This document shows, in pieces, positions 1 to 6,562 of a stretch of 37,741 bases of DNA. The position numbers were made by a program, and so were the translations under genes. Position 1 is the first letter of the stretch, and every line of letters starts with the position of its first letter. Location of the stretch: assembly GCA_021731165.1 (NCBI GenBank), contig JAKFXY010000051.1, positions 1 to 37,741 of the forward strand, in the 5' to 3' direction. This DNA is from Acidobacteriota bacterium. GTDB taxonomy: Bacteria > Acidobacteriota > Vicinamibacteria > Vicinamibacterales > UBA2999. Below the pieces are notes generated by a model. That model searched no databases, was not told the DNA's origin, and saw only the letters and a list, made by a program, of their open reading frames with translations.

Positions 1-2
1 AG

Positions 3-92
3 AACGACTATGCCGTGTCGTGCCAGGACGGCAACAAGTATCGCGTGTATATGAATGCCGCGGGGCGGGTGGTTGTCGAGAAGCGCAAGTAG
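3..92 (+). CDS. C-terminal end of an unidentified protein (5' truncated by window edge)
   Basis: An open frame enters from the left edge and ends at the TAG at 90-92, leaving 29 codons. The visible tail is short, polar and basic, with one cysteine (SCQDGNKYRVYMN) and the end VVVEKRK. It looks like the last beta-hairpin of a small secreted or periplasmic domain, but too little is present to name it. It converges on the leftward small membrane gene ending at 172. Confidence 0.5.
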   Translation, partial: NDYAVSCQDGNKYRVYMNAAGRVVVEKRK

Positions 93-106
93 CCGTTCGC
101 GGGTCG

Positions 107-125
107 TTCCGGGCTTGACCTGGAA
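107..125. repeat. Small REP-like hairpin between convergent genes
   Basis: TTCCGGG and CCTGGAA face each other across a 5-nt loop, giving an imperfect stem with one mismatch. The hairpin lies between two convergent reading frames (ends at 92 and 172). It resembles the short dispersed palindromes common in GC-rich genomes and may also help stop transcription. There is no T-tract and no second copy seen in the window, so calling it a repeat is inference. Confidence 0.35.
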
Positions 126-171
126 TCCAGTGCGTCAGGATTCGTGGCCGTCGCGGTGGTGTTGATTCGCG

Positions 172-369
172 TCATGGCCGAGTCTCTTCGCTGATTGCCG
201 GCTTGCCAGAAGACACCGACAGCATGATCCCCACGCCGATGGCCACAAGGGCGCCAATGCCGATCCAGATCGGTGCGGCCCGACTGAGCACACCGGTCTG
301 CCACAAGGCAAGGCCGACCCCAAGAGCCAGAATGACGTACCCAACGAGAAACAGATGGATGAATCGCAT
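172..369 (-). CDS. Small two-helix membrane protein, unknown function
   Basis: A 65-residue protein starting at the ATG at 369-367 (MRFIHLFLVG) with two hydrophobic stretches, about residues 4-24 and 33-52, joined by a short loop (QTGVLSRAAP) and ending in a polar tail. This is the layout of a small inner-membrane hairpin protein. The frame stays open further upstream, but that extension is Arg/His-rich and looks like antisense noise, so I chose the ATG just before the first helix. It is divergent from the small membrane gene at 457, with an 87-bp gap that presumably holds both promoters. No family assigned. Confidence 0.6.
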   Translation of the reverse strand: MRFIHLFLVGYVILALGVGLALWQTGVLSRAAPIWIGIGALVAIGVGIMLSVSSGKPAISEETRP

Positions 370-456
370 ATGTGATGCTGAGCATAGCCTGCCCATTGGA
401 GGCGTCTGTTCTCTTGTGCACACGTCCCTGGCCCGGCCGCGTGTCATGCTCGGCGT

Positions 457-681
457 ATGAAATCTATTGCAGTCGTGGGTGTGGCGTTGATCGTGCTTGG
501 CCTGGTGGCGCTCGTCTACCAAGGCATCAGCTACACAAGTCGCGACACAATCATCGACATCGGTCCCCTGCACGCGACGGCGGACCGACAGAGGACGCTG
601 CCGCTTCCGCCGGTGCTGGGGATTGCAGCCGTGGCCGGTGGCGTGGCGCTCATGGTTGCCGGCGCGCGCAAGCACGCGTAG
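457..681 (+). CDS. DUF3185-like small membrane protein
   Basis: A 74-residue protein with an N-terminal hydrophobic helix (residues 4-22, IAVVGVALIVLGLVALVY), a polar middle with TSRDTIIDIGPLHATADRQR, and a second helix near residues 52-69 ending GARKHA. The order helix, short acidic/polar segment, helix, and the phrase DIGP(L/I)xA match the DUF3185-type small proteins often found near stress or envelope genes; the family name is from memory. It starts at the only good ATG. A small inner-membrane protein of unknown function. Confidence 0.65.
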   Translation: MKSIAVVGVALIVLGLVALVYQGISYTSRDTIIDIGPLHATADRQRTLPLPPVLGIAAVAGGVALMVAGARKHA

Positions 682-745
682 CGTCGCCCTCAGGCACTGA
701 CCAGATCCGAGAAGCGCCTCAGGGATGTTGAGGGACGGGCCGTCT

Positions 746-831
746 GTGGGGACCGGGTTATTACCGCCAGCGGCGGCCTCGGTCTCGTCCTGATCGTTCT
801 GGTCATCCTATTGCGGTCTGGCTGGCTCTGA
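746..831 (+). pseudogene. Degenerate DUF3309-like membrane peptide
   Basis: In one forward frame the bases just before the TGA at 829-831 read ASGGLGLVLIVLVILLRSG, very close to the C-terminal signature of DUF3309 micro-proteins (a GGLGLxL turn followed by a Leu/Ile/Val run). The residues that should precede it (a Trp-Gly-x-Tyr-Tyr-like stretch) are readable only in another frame at about 746-765, and an in-frame stop lies further up. The simplest reading is a frameshifted remnant. A sequencing indel would look the same. Confidence 0.35.
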
Positions 832-1021
832 CTGTGGAGGACACATCCTCCTTCTCGCGAGTGGTGGCATCGTGGCTGCCGCGTCCATGCTCCTCACTCT
901 GCTGCCGGTAGTCCAGTTCCATCACATCGACTTCAATCGCCATAACCTGCCCGTCTATTCCCCGTTCATCGTCCACGGTCAGACTGCGTGCCTGGGTGGT
1001 CAGCGATGTCGGGGCTCGGAT
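832..1021. other. Non-coding or decayed stretch
   Basis: No convincing gene. On the minus strand a frame is open from about 1018 to 807 and contains QVMAIEVDVMELDY, which has some protein-like character but no recognisable family or start signal. Given the remnants on both sides (DUF3309-like and response-regulator tail), this looks like a region of gene decay. Confidence 0.4.
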
Positions 1022-1114
1022 TCATGTGCGGGCCAGATGAGCTGCGACGGTCGTCAGGAAGTCCTGAATACCCATCGGCTTGGCGATATAGCCATCACAC
1101 CCTGCGGCGCGAAG
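1022..1114 (-). pseudogene. C-terminal remnant of a CheY-like response-regulator receiver domain
   Basis: Thirty codons ending at the TGA at 1024-1022 read LRAAGCDGYIAKPMGIQDFL followed by TTVAAHLART. The AGCDGYIAKP signature is the end of a receiver domain: alpha4-beta5 with the conserved Lys-Pro, then helix alpha5. The phospho-acceptor Asp and the first four strands are absent. The fragment lies in a different frame from, and directly after, the start of a metallophosphoesterase gene on the same strand, so the two appear to have been joined by a deletion or rearrangement near 1108-1125. Confidence 0.7.
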
Positions 1115-1299
1115 GCGCGGCGAGACTCATCCATCGTCTCGGCCAGTTCGTATTGCGCTGTTTTTCCCGTTCCCATGTCGCCGATTGCCGCGAAACGAAC
1201 CGAGCCCGACTGCAGCGGCAGGGTCGACGGCTGCCCGTACAGTGATGCGCCAATCGCAGCCAGGGCCAGGCAAAGGACGGCGCGCCGCATGATCCGCAT
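1054..1299 (-). pseudogene. Truncated metallophosphoesterase (N-terminus only)
   Basis: The ATG at 1299-1297 overlaps the stop of the preceding gene (TGATG). It begins with a signal peptide (MRRAVLCLALAAIGASLYG), then VRFAAIGDMGTGKTAQYELA, the first beta-strand and metal-binding Asp-x-Gly motif of calcineurin-like phosphoesterases of the acid-phosphatase type. The usual continuation to the GDNxY motif is missing: after SRRAF the frame runs out of similarity and stops at 1054, while another frame shows a response-regulator tail. Without the remaining metal ligands it cannot be active. In intact operons this would be an exported phosphatase. A misassembly is the main alternative. Confidence 0.65.
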
Positions 1300-1877
1300 C
1301 AAGGAATCCGGGGCAGGGCGTCAGGGAGGATGTCCACAATCAGATTCGTCTTGACGTCCTTGAGGACCAGCGCGCGACCGATGATGCGGTAGGCCAGCTC
1401 CATCGGCAGGACGGGTAGGCGACGCAACAACGTCGGTGGCATGGTCCCGAGCGGGAGCTCCTCTGGGTACACGCCATTCACGCGCAGAATCGTCGGTGTA
1501 ACGGAATCTCCCTCCAGGATGGTTCGGCGCATGTTCCGGCCGTTGGGTCCTTGAAGCGTGTCGCGGATGATCTCGCGGAACTGCTCGGCCACGTCGGGTG
1601 TGAAGATGGCGCCCTGACGGGAGTCACGCCGCGCCAGGGCAATTTTTTCGGCCAATGCATGTTGCGGGCCGGCGATCTGCTCCGGGTTCGTCGTCGGCCT
1701 CAGGGGTGTGACTGAACCATCCAGGTCCTTCAGCAGCGTGACGTAGGCCTGGACGCGGTCCGTGAACACCGATGATGCGCGCGCGGCTTCATTGACCTGT
1801 CGCGACGGCCCGGGGTTCGCGCTCGCGGACGCCGCGCACGCCCACAGCGCAAGTCCACACAAAAGGCGTAAAGTCAC
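1299..1877 (-). CDS. Exported protein of unknown function
   Basis: A 192-residue protein with a GTG start at 1877-1875 that overlaps the stop of the upstream phospholipase-D-like gene (GTGA), so it is translationally coupled. Residues 1-20 form a signal peptide (LLCGLALWACAASASA). The mature part is mostly helical and has no Cys pairs or metal motifs; the end reads VLKDVKTNLIVDILPDALP. I do not recognise a named domain. Its neighbours (phospholipase-D-like protein, exported phosphoesterase) suggest a periplasmic phosphate- or lipid-related role, which is inference only. Confidence 0.75.
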   Translation of the reverse strand: MTLRLLCGLALWACAASASANPGPSRQVNEAARASSVFTDRVQAYVTLLKDLDGSVTPLRPTTNPEQIAGPQHALAEKIALARRDSRQGAIFTPDVAEQFREIIRDTLQGPNGRNMRRTILEGDSVTPTILRVNGVYPEELPLGTMPPTLLRRLPVLPMELAYRIIGRALVLKDVKTNLIVDILPDALPRIP

Positions 1878-2944
1878 TGCTCCTCCGCTTCGTTCAACAT
1901 TTCCTGTACCCGTTCCCGGACGGCTTCCTTCACGGCCTTCTCCACGGTTTCCTTCACGTCCGTCTTGTTCAGGCCGGCGCTCCCTTTCTTCGAAACCACT
2001 TCCTTCACCGCTTCCTTCACGAGGGGATTCAGGGGCGAAAGCTTCTCGACCATCTCCTTCAAGTTCTTCTTGAGCACTTGTGGCGTGGTCTGGACCGTTT
2101 CGGCGGTCTCCTTCGCCCCCCAGTCCGCTTCAAAGGTGTTCACCAGGCCGCTCACGACTTTCGAGTCGCGCACGATGACGCCGACCTCGCGCCGCGAATC
2201 CAGTTCGGCCTTCCGTAGGCTCTGACTGCCCACGAACGCTTCACGCCGGTCGCGAACGATGGTGCGTGTATGCAGGCGGAAGCCGGTAAGCGGTCGGACC
2301 CTCAGATGAGGGCTTTTCCGGCCGACAGACCCTATGACTCGGATGTCCACTCCCTTCTTGGCCCGCTCGCTCAGCGCGCGCAACATCTCCGCATCGGCAA
2401 TCTTGGGGTCGTACAGGAGTAGTTCCTTCTTGGCCCTGCCGATGAGCGCGAGGAGCTGTTTACGGGCATTGATCGGGCTGACGACGAAGGCGTCAAGGCC
2501 GGCCTTGTAGGGCCGTCGTTCGTTGTCCGCCCGAAGGAGCCTCAGCGCTTCCTGCAGGAGGTTGCGCCTTCTCGTGACGATGCCGAAGCCGCGGCTGTGG
2601 TCGATATCGAGGTGGGTGAAGTTGAAGGACAGCACGTGGAGCAGGCGGTGGTCGATGATCAGCAGTTTGTCGTGATAACGCGAGAGATCGTCGGCGGTCC
2701 TCGACACGGTCACGCCGGCCTCGAGGAGACGCATCTCGAGCTTGCGGAGGCTCTTCTCTCCGCCGTGATTGGCGTATGCGATGAGCGCGGACACCGACAC
2801 GCCACGCTCGGCCGCGTCCTTCAGTGCCACCTCGATCTCGGCACGATCGAACCTGAAGATGACGATGTCGATGCTCTTCTTGGCCTTGGCGATCGCCGTC
2901 ACGAGCGGCGCGACTCCGTCCTGGGGCTGAATCAGCAGCTTCAT
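1874..2944 (-). CDS. Phospholipase D superfamily protein with two HKD-type motifs
   Basis: A 356-residue protein with the duplicated phospholipase-D fold. The first motif is complete (RYHDKLLIID: H91, K93, D98). The second reads RLHTRTIVRD (H225, R227, D232), so the usual lysine is arginine; both are followed by the expected strand (HVLSFNFT and AFVGSQSL). There is no signal peptide, so it is probably cytoplasmic. From about residue 275 the sequence is a charged Lys/Glu-rich helical tail with repeats of the type KEAVKEVV and KETVEKAVKEAV, probably a coiled coil. Substrate (phospholipid, nucleic acid or other phosphodiester) cannot be told. The ATG at 2944 is preferred to an in-frame GTG at 2968 because the fold begins directly with MKLLIQP. 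It starts a leftward operon with the next two genes and is divergent from the Omp85 operon. Confidence 0.85.
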   Translation of the reverse strand: MKLLIQPQDGVAPLVTAIAKAKKSIDIVIFRFDRAEIEVALKDAAERGVSVSALIAYANHGGEKSLRKLEMRLLEAGVTVSRTADDLSRYHDKLLIIDHRLLHVLSFNFTHLDIDHSRGFGIVTRRRNLLQEALRLLRADNERRPYKAGLDAFVVSPINARKQLLALIGRAKKELLLYDPKIADAEMLRALSERAKKGVDIRVIGSVGRKSPHLRVRPLTGFRLHTRTIVRDRREAFVGSQSLRKAELDSRREVGVIVRDSKVVSGLVNTFEADWGAKETAETVQTTPQVLKKNLKEMVEKLSPLNPLVKEAVKEVVSKKGSAGLNKTDVKETVEKAVKEAVRERVQEMLNEAEEQ

Positions 2945-3043
2945 TGACCTATTACCACGTGGGCTCACGCTACGTCATGGTGTGGCGGCCCGTCTGTGCA
3001 AAAGGGAACGGACAGGGAAGGGCCGCGTCCCTACGCTGGATAC

Positions 3044-5173
3044 ATGAGGAAGAACCTCGCGCGAGTGTGCGGCAGAGCGGCTACTGTGACCCTGGCGTTC
3101 CTTCTAGGCCTGCCAGCCTTCGCTCAGCAGCTCCCGCGCGCCGCGGTCATCTGGCAGGACCGCGGTGACGTCGCCACGCTGGATCTGGCCGGTGGACCTG
3201 GCGGCAGAGATCGCGAGCCGGGTACCGACTTCACATTCATCAAGGAGTCTCGGGACGGATCGTCGCCGAAGTTTGATGTCGAGGACGAACACGGCACCCG
3301 GTGGAAGGTGAAGCTCGGGGAAGAGGTGAGATCGGAAACGGCCGCGACGCGCCTCCTGTGGGCCGCGGGCTACGTAGTCGATGAGAACTACTACCGGCCA
3401 CTCATCCGTGTCCGGGGATTGCCCCGGCTCACCCGCGGGCAGGAGTTCGTGTCACACGGCGACACGGTTGCCGGGGCGCGCCTCGAGCGCGAGCGCGAAA
3501 GCGAGGAATCGAGCAACTGGAGCTGGTACGACAATCCCTTTGTCGGCACGCGCGAGTTCAACGGCCTGAGGGTGATGATGGCGCTCGTCAACAACTGGGA
3601 CCTGAAAGCCGTGAACAACGGCACCTCGGGCACGGCTGGCGGCGGCGGATGGTACGGCATCACGGACTTGGGTGCCACATTGGGGCGTACCGGCAACAGC
3701 TTTGGTCGCAGCAAGGGCATGCCGAAGGACTACGCGGAGACCCGGTTCATCGACAGAGTCACGGCCACGCACGTCGATTTCGTGATGCACAGCCGCCCCT
3801 TCTTTCTGTCCGTGTTCCATGTCAGCAACTACCGCTTCAGAACACGGATGGAGAGCGTAGCCAAGCACATCCCAATCACTGACGCCCGTTGGATTGGCGA
3901 CCGGCTCGGACAGTTGTCAACGGAGCAGATCCGCGATGGCTTCCGCGCAGCCGGATTCTCGCCCGCCGATGTCGAGGCGTATACCAGAAATGTGGTGGAG
4001 CGCATCGCCGCGCTGACGTCGCTGGAGCCGGACGTCACCATTCCTCCGTCTGCCACGGAGACGCCCGCGACACGGTGTCTCGAATCGACGTGCCGTCAGG
4101 TACCCCTTCGCGAAACATTGACGGCGATCAGCCTCGGTTCGACCTATGCGCGAGGAATCGTCGGCGGCTTCGAACAGGGATCCGGACTCGGCGGAGGCGT
4201 GCAACTGACATCCGCCGGCGCGATTCCGGCGGTGGAGTTCCGTGCGGCGGCGCTCACGTCTGCCCGTCGCGACCGGCGTTTCGATCTCGAAGCGTTCTTC
4301 CCGAACATCGGCGGGAGCCGGAACCACGCCGATGTCTGGTTCAGCTACGTGCAGCGTGAAACCGATTTCTTCGGCATCGGGCCGCGCACACCCGAGACCC
4401 TCGACACCCAGTTCGCGATCACGCGACGGAGCTATCAGGCGTCGCTCTATCGGGACCTTGCCGAGCGCGTCCAGGGCGGCGTCTACGCGCAAGCGATGTA
4501 CGCGCGGAGCGCCCCCGGCCAGGATGTCACCGACCTCCCGGTCTCCCTGCGTACACAGATCGTGTCGTTCGGCGGCTTTCTCGCCTACGACACGCGTGAC
4601 AACCGCATTGGCTTGACTAGAGGCGTCAACCTCTACGGGCGAGTCGCGTCGGCAGAGGGGTTCGGCCATCACGATGCACTGACCCACTACGGCTGGTTCG
4701 AAGGTGAAGTCGATGTGCGGGCCTACGCTCCGCTCGGAAGTCCCCGGACCTCGCTGCTGCTGCGCTCTCGAGGACAGCTCAAACGACCGAAGGGCGGCGG
4801 GAGCCAGATTCCCTTCTACGACCTCTCATGGCTGGGTGGACGGCAGTACCTCCGTGGCTTCGCGTCCTATCGCTTTCGCGCCAACAACGTGTTGTTGTTC
4901 TCGAGCGAGCTTCAACAGACGGTGTACTCGATGACCCCTGTCCGAGGCATCGACATGTTTGCCTCCGCGGACGCAGGCCAGGTCTGGGGTGATGCCCGTT
5001 CCTCCACGGAGCCGGCAATCCTGGACAATCAGAAATTCAGCTCGCGCAACTGGCACGCGGGGCTGGGAGGAGGGCTGCAGTACCGGCACTCGCGCAGCCT
5101 CGCCGCACGCGCCGAGCTGGGTCGAAGCGACGAGGGCACTCGGATCTACGTATCCCTGTCGCGCGGTTTCTAG
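3044..5173 (+). CDS. Outer-membrane Omp85-type barrel protein with kinase-like N-terminal domain
   Basis: A 709-residue exported protein: signal peptide at residues 1-27 (LGLPAFA then QQ). The C-terminal half, from about 355, is a beta-barrel of the surface-antigen D15/Omp85 type, with the motif GGRQYLRGF (R604-G605-F606) and a terminal Phe (LSRGF) as a BAM signal. The N-terminal domain has no POTRA signature. Instead it has the order of a protein-kinase-like fold: a Lys in a strand (WKVKLG, K90), a following helix Glu (RSETAA, E98), NNWDLKAVNN (D186, N191) like a catalytic loop, and ITDLGATLG (D208) like the DFG position. That reading is inference. Start chosen at the ATG before the signal peptide. 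It leads an operon with two thymidylate-kinase-like genes and an ABC exporter, 1 nt before the first. Confidence 0.82.
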   Translation: MRKNLARVCGRAATVTLAFLLGLPAFAQQLPRAAVIWQDRGDVATLDLAGGPGGRDREPGTDFTFIKESRDGSSPKFDVEDEHGTRWKVKLGEEVRSETAATRLLWAAGYVVDENYYRPLIRVRGLPRLTRGQEFVSHGDTVAGARLERERESEESSNWSWYDNPFVGTREFNGLRVMMALVNNWDLKAVNNGTSGTAGGGGWYGITDLGATLGRTGNSFGRSKGMPKDYAETRFIDRVTATHVDFVMHSRPFFLSVFHVSNYRFRTRMESVAKHIPITDARWIGDRLGQLSTEQIRDGFRAAGFSPADVEAYTRNVVERIAALTSLEPDVTIPPSATETPATRCLESTCRQVPLRETLTAISLGSTYARGIVGGFEQGSGLGGGVQLTSAGAIPAVEFRAAALTSARRDRRFDLEAFFPNIGGSRNHADVWFSYVQRETDFFGIGPRTPETLDTQFAITRRSYQASLYRDLAERVQGGVYAQAMYARSAPGQDVTDLPVSLRTQIVSFGGFLAYDTRDNRIGLTRGVNLYGRVASAEGFGHHDALTHYGWFEGEVDVRAYAPLGSPRTSLLLRSRGQLKRPKGGGSQIPFYDLSWLGGRQYLRGFASYRFRANNVLLFSSELQQTVYSMTPVRGIDMFASADAGQVWGDARSSTEPAILDNQKFSSRNWHAGLGGGLQYRHSRSLAARAELGRSDEGTRIYVSLSRGF

Positions 5174-5174
5174 C

Positions 5175-5897
5175 ATGAAGGTCTACGGAAAGCATCGCGT
5201 TCCCGGACGTCTCTTCGTGGTCGAAGGGATCGACGGGTCCGGCAAGAGCACGCAGCTGGCGTTGCTGCACCAATGGCTCGCCTCTGAAGGATATGGCACC
5301 TGTTTCAGCGAATGGAATTCCTCGGCGCTGGTACGGGACGTGACTCGTCGGGGCAAGAGGAAGCGCATGCTGACGCCGATGACATTCAGCCTGATCCACG
5401 CCACCGACTTTGCCGATCGCACCGAGCAGCACATCATCCCGCCGCTCAAGGCCGGCGCACTGGTGCTGGCCGATCGCTACGTCTACACCGCGTTTGCACG
5501 CGATGTCGCGCGGGGCGTCAACCCCGGCTGGGTCAGGAACCTCTATCGCTTCGCCGTGAAGCCGACGATCGCCTTCTACTTCCGGATCTCGGTGGACGAA
5601 GCGATGAAACGCATCATCGGCGGGCGCGATGCCATCACGTACTACGAAGCAGGAATGGACCGGCAACTCAGCGGAGATATTGAAGAAAGTTTTCGCCTGT
5701 TTCAGGGCGCCGTCATCGACCAGTACGACCGGATGGTTGACGAGTTCGGCCTCGTGGTGATCGATGCGAGCCGGTCAATCGAGGAACAGCAGGTACAGAT
5801 GCGCGAGATGGTGACCAGGGCGCTGACCGGCGCCAGGAAGAACAGGATCCGCCGATGGGTCGATTTGAATTCTACGGCCCAGGCCTCACGGCCGTAG
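5175..5897 (+). CDS. Thymidylate-kinase-like P-loop protein (first of tandem pair)
   Basis: A 240-residue protein of the thymidylate kinase fold. Residues 17-26 are a canonical P-loop (EGIDGSGKST, K24). A DRY motif (LADRYVY, D100-R101) matches the nucleotide-monophosphate-binding DR of the family. A tail of about 25 basic residues follows the fold. It begins 1 nt after the stop of the Omp85 gene and overlaps the next gene by 43 nt. Because a second copy follows and the partners are an outer-membrane protein and an ABC exporter, I doubt that this is the housekeeping dTMP kinase; a dedicated nucleotide or other small-molecule phosphotransfer is possible. Substrate unknown. Confidence 0.82.
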   Translation: MKVYGKHRVPGRLFVVEGIDGSGKSTQLALLHQWLASEGYGTCFSEWNSSALVRDVTRRGKRKRMLTPMTFSLIHATDFADRTEQHIIPPLKAGALVLADRYVYTAFARDVARGVNPGWVRNLYRFAVKPTIAFYFRISVDEAMKRIIGGRDAITYYEAGMDRQLSGDIEESFRLFQGAVIDQYDRMVDEFGLVVIDASRSIEEQQVQMREMVTRALTGARKNRIRRWVDLNSTAQASRP

Positions 5898-6562
5898 AGC
5901 CAAGCGACCTGAAAGGGAAGCTCGTCGTCGTGGAAGGGGCCGACGGCGTGGGCCGTTCCACGCACATCGGGTTGCTCAGGGAGTGGCTCGAAAGCAACGG
6001 TCACGCCGTCCTGGACACCGGGATGACCCGTTCGGCGCTGGCAGGGAAGGGGCTCAAGGCCGCGAAGGAAGGGCACACACTTGGCGGGATCACGATGAGC
6101 CTGTTCTACGCGACCGATTTCGCGGATCGGCTCGAGAACGAAATGATTCCCGCCTTGCGAGCCGGGTTCGTCGTCCTGACGGACCGGTACATCTATTCGC
6201 TCATCGCGCGGGCCACCATTCGCGGCGCGAACCCTCAATGGGTGAAGGGCGTCTACGAGTTCGCGCTGAAGCCGGACATCGTGATCTATCTGCGGGCGCC
6301 CATTGACGAACTGGTGACACGGGTGGTGCAGACCTCGGGTTTCAACTACTGGGAGTCCGGCATGGACCTGCGCCTGGGCGAGGACATGTTCGACAGCTTC
6401 ATCGCGTATCAGGGGAAGTTGCTGACAGTGTTCGACAGCATGGCCAGCGAGTGCGGGTTCAACGTCGTGGATGCGTCAGAGAACATCCAGACTGTCTCCG
6501 AGCGGATCAAAGCCCTCCTCGAGCCGCTGCTCGTCCAGCCCTGTCCATGCCGCCCGACCTGA
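5855..6562 (+). CDS. Thymidylate-kinase-like protein with Arg in the P-loop (second of tandem pair)
   Basis: A 235-residue paralogue of the preceding gene: both share DRYxY, an R-x2-N-P-x-W-V segment, an F-A-x-KP strand and an (Y/W)E(A/S)GMD segment. Its P-loop reads EGADGVGRST, with Arg (R34) where the Walker A Lys should be; that Lys contacts the ATP phosphates and is nearly invariant in the fold. The DR motif (LTDRYIY, D110-R111) is kept, so it may bind nucleotide but catalyse poorly, acting as a regulatory or structural partner of the first copy. The start overlaps the first kinase gene by 43 nt and the end overlaps the ABC gene by 16 nt, so all three are probably coupled in translation. 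Confidence 0.82.
   Translation: MGRFEFYGPGLTAVEPSDLKGKLVVVEGADGVGRSTHIGLLREWLESNGHAVLDTGMTRSALAGKGLKAAKEGHTLGGITMSLFYATDFADRLENEMIPALRAGFVVLTDRYIYSLIARATIRGANPQWVKGVYEFALKPDIVIYLRAPIDELVTRVVQTSGFNYWESGMDLRLGEDMFDSFIAYQGKLLTVFDSMASECGFNVVDASENIQTVSERIKALLEPLLVQPCPCRPT

Noticed and set aside
872-1354. Plus-strand frame of 160 residues at 0.9-1.35 kb
   Set aside because: It runs antisense to recognisable protein remnants on the minus strand and has no family signal.
2944-3043. Search for a sigma-70 promoter in the divergent gap of the phospholipase-D and Omp85 genes
   Set aside because: TTGACC at 2944-2949 has no -10 box at 16-18 nt; the CCACGTGG palindrome is too short to call an operator.
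3917-4687. Minus-strand frame of 256 residues inside the Omp85 gene
   Set aside because: An antisense shadow with no domain, while the plus strand encodes a clear barrel.
4959-5174. Upstream extension of the first thymidylate-kinase-like frame
   Set aside because: It lies wholly inside the Omp85 gene and is low-complexity Arg/Ser/Thr-rich. The ATG at 5175 lies directly before the fold.
6451-6546. Upstream extension of the ABC exporter frame
   Set aside because: It falls inside the second kinase gene and adds Arg-rich sequence with no membrane character; the ATG at 6547 is better.
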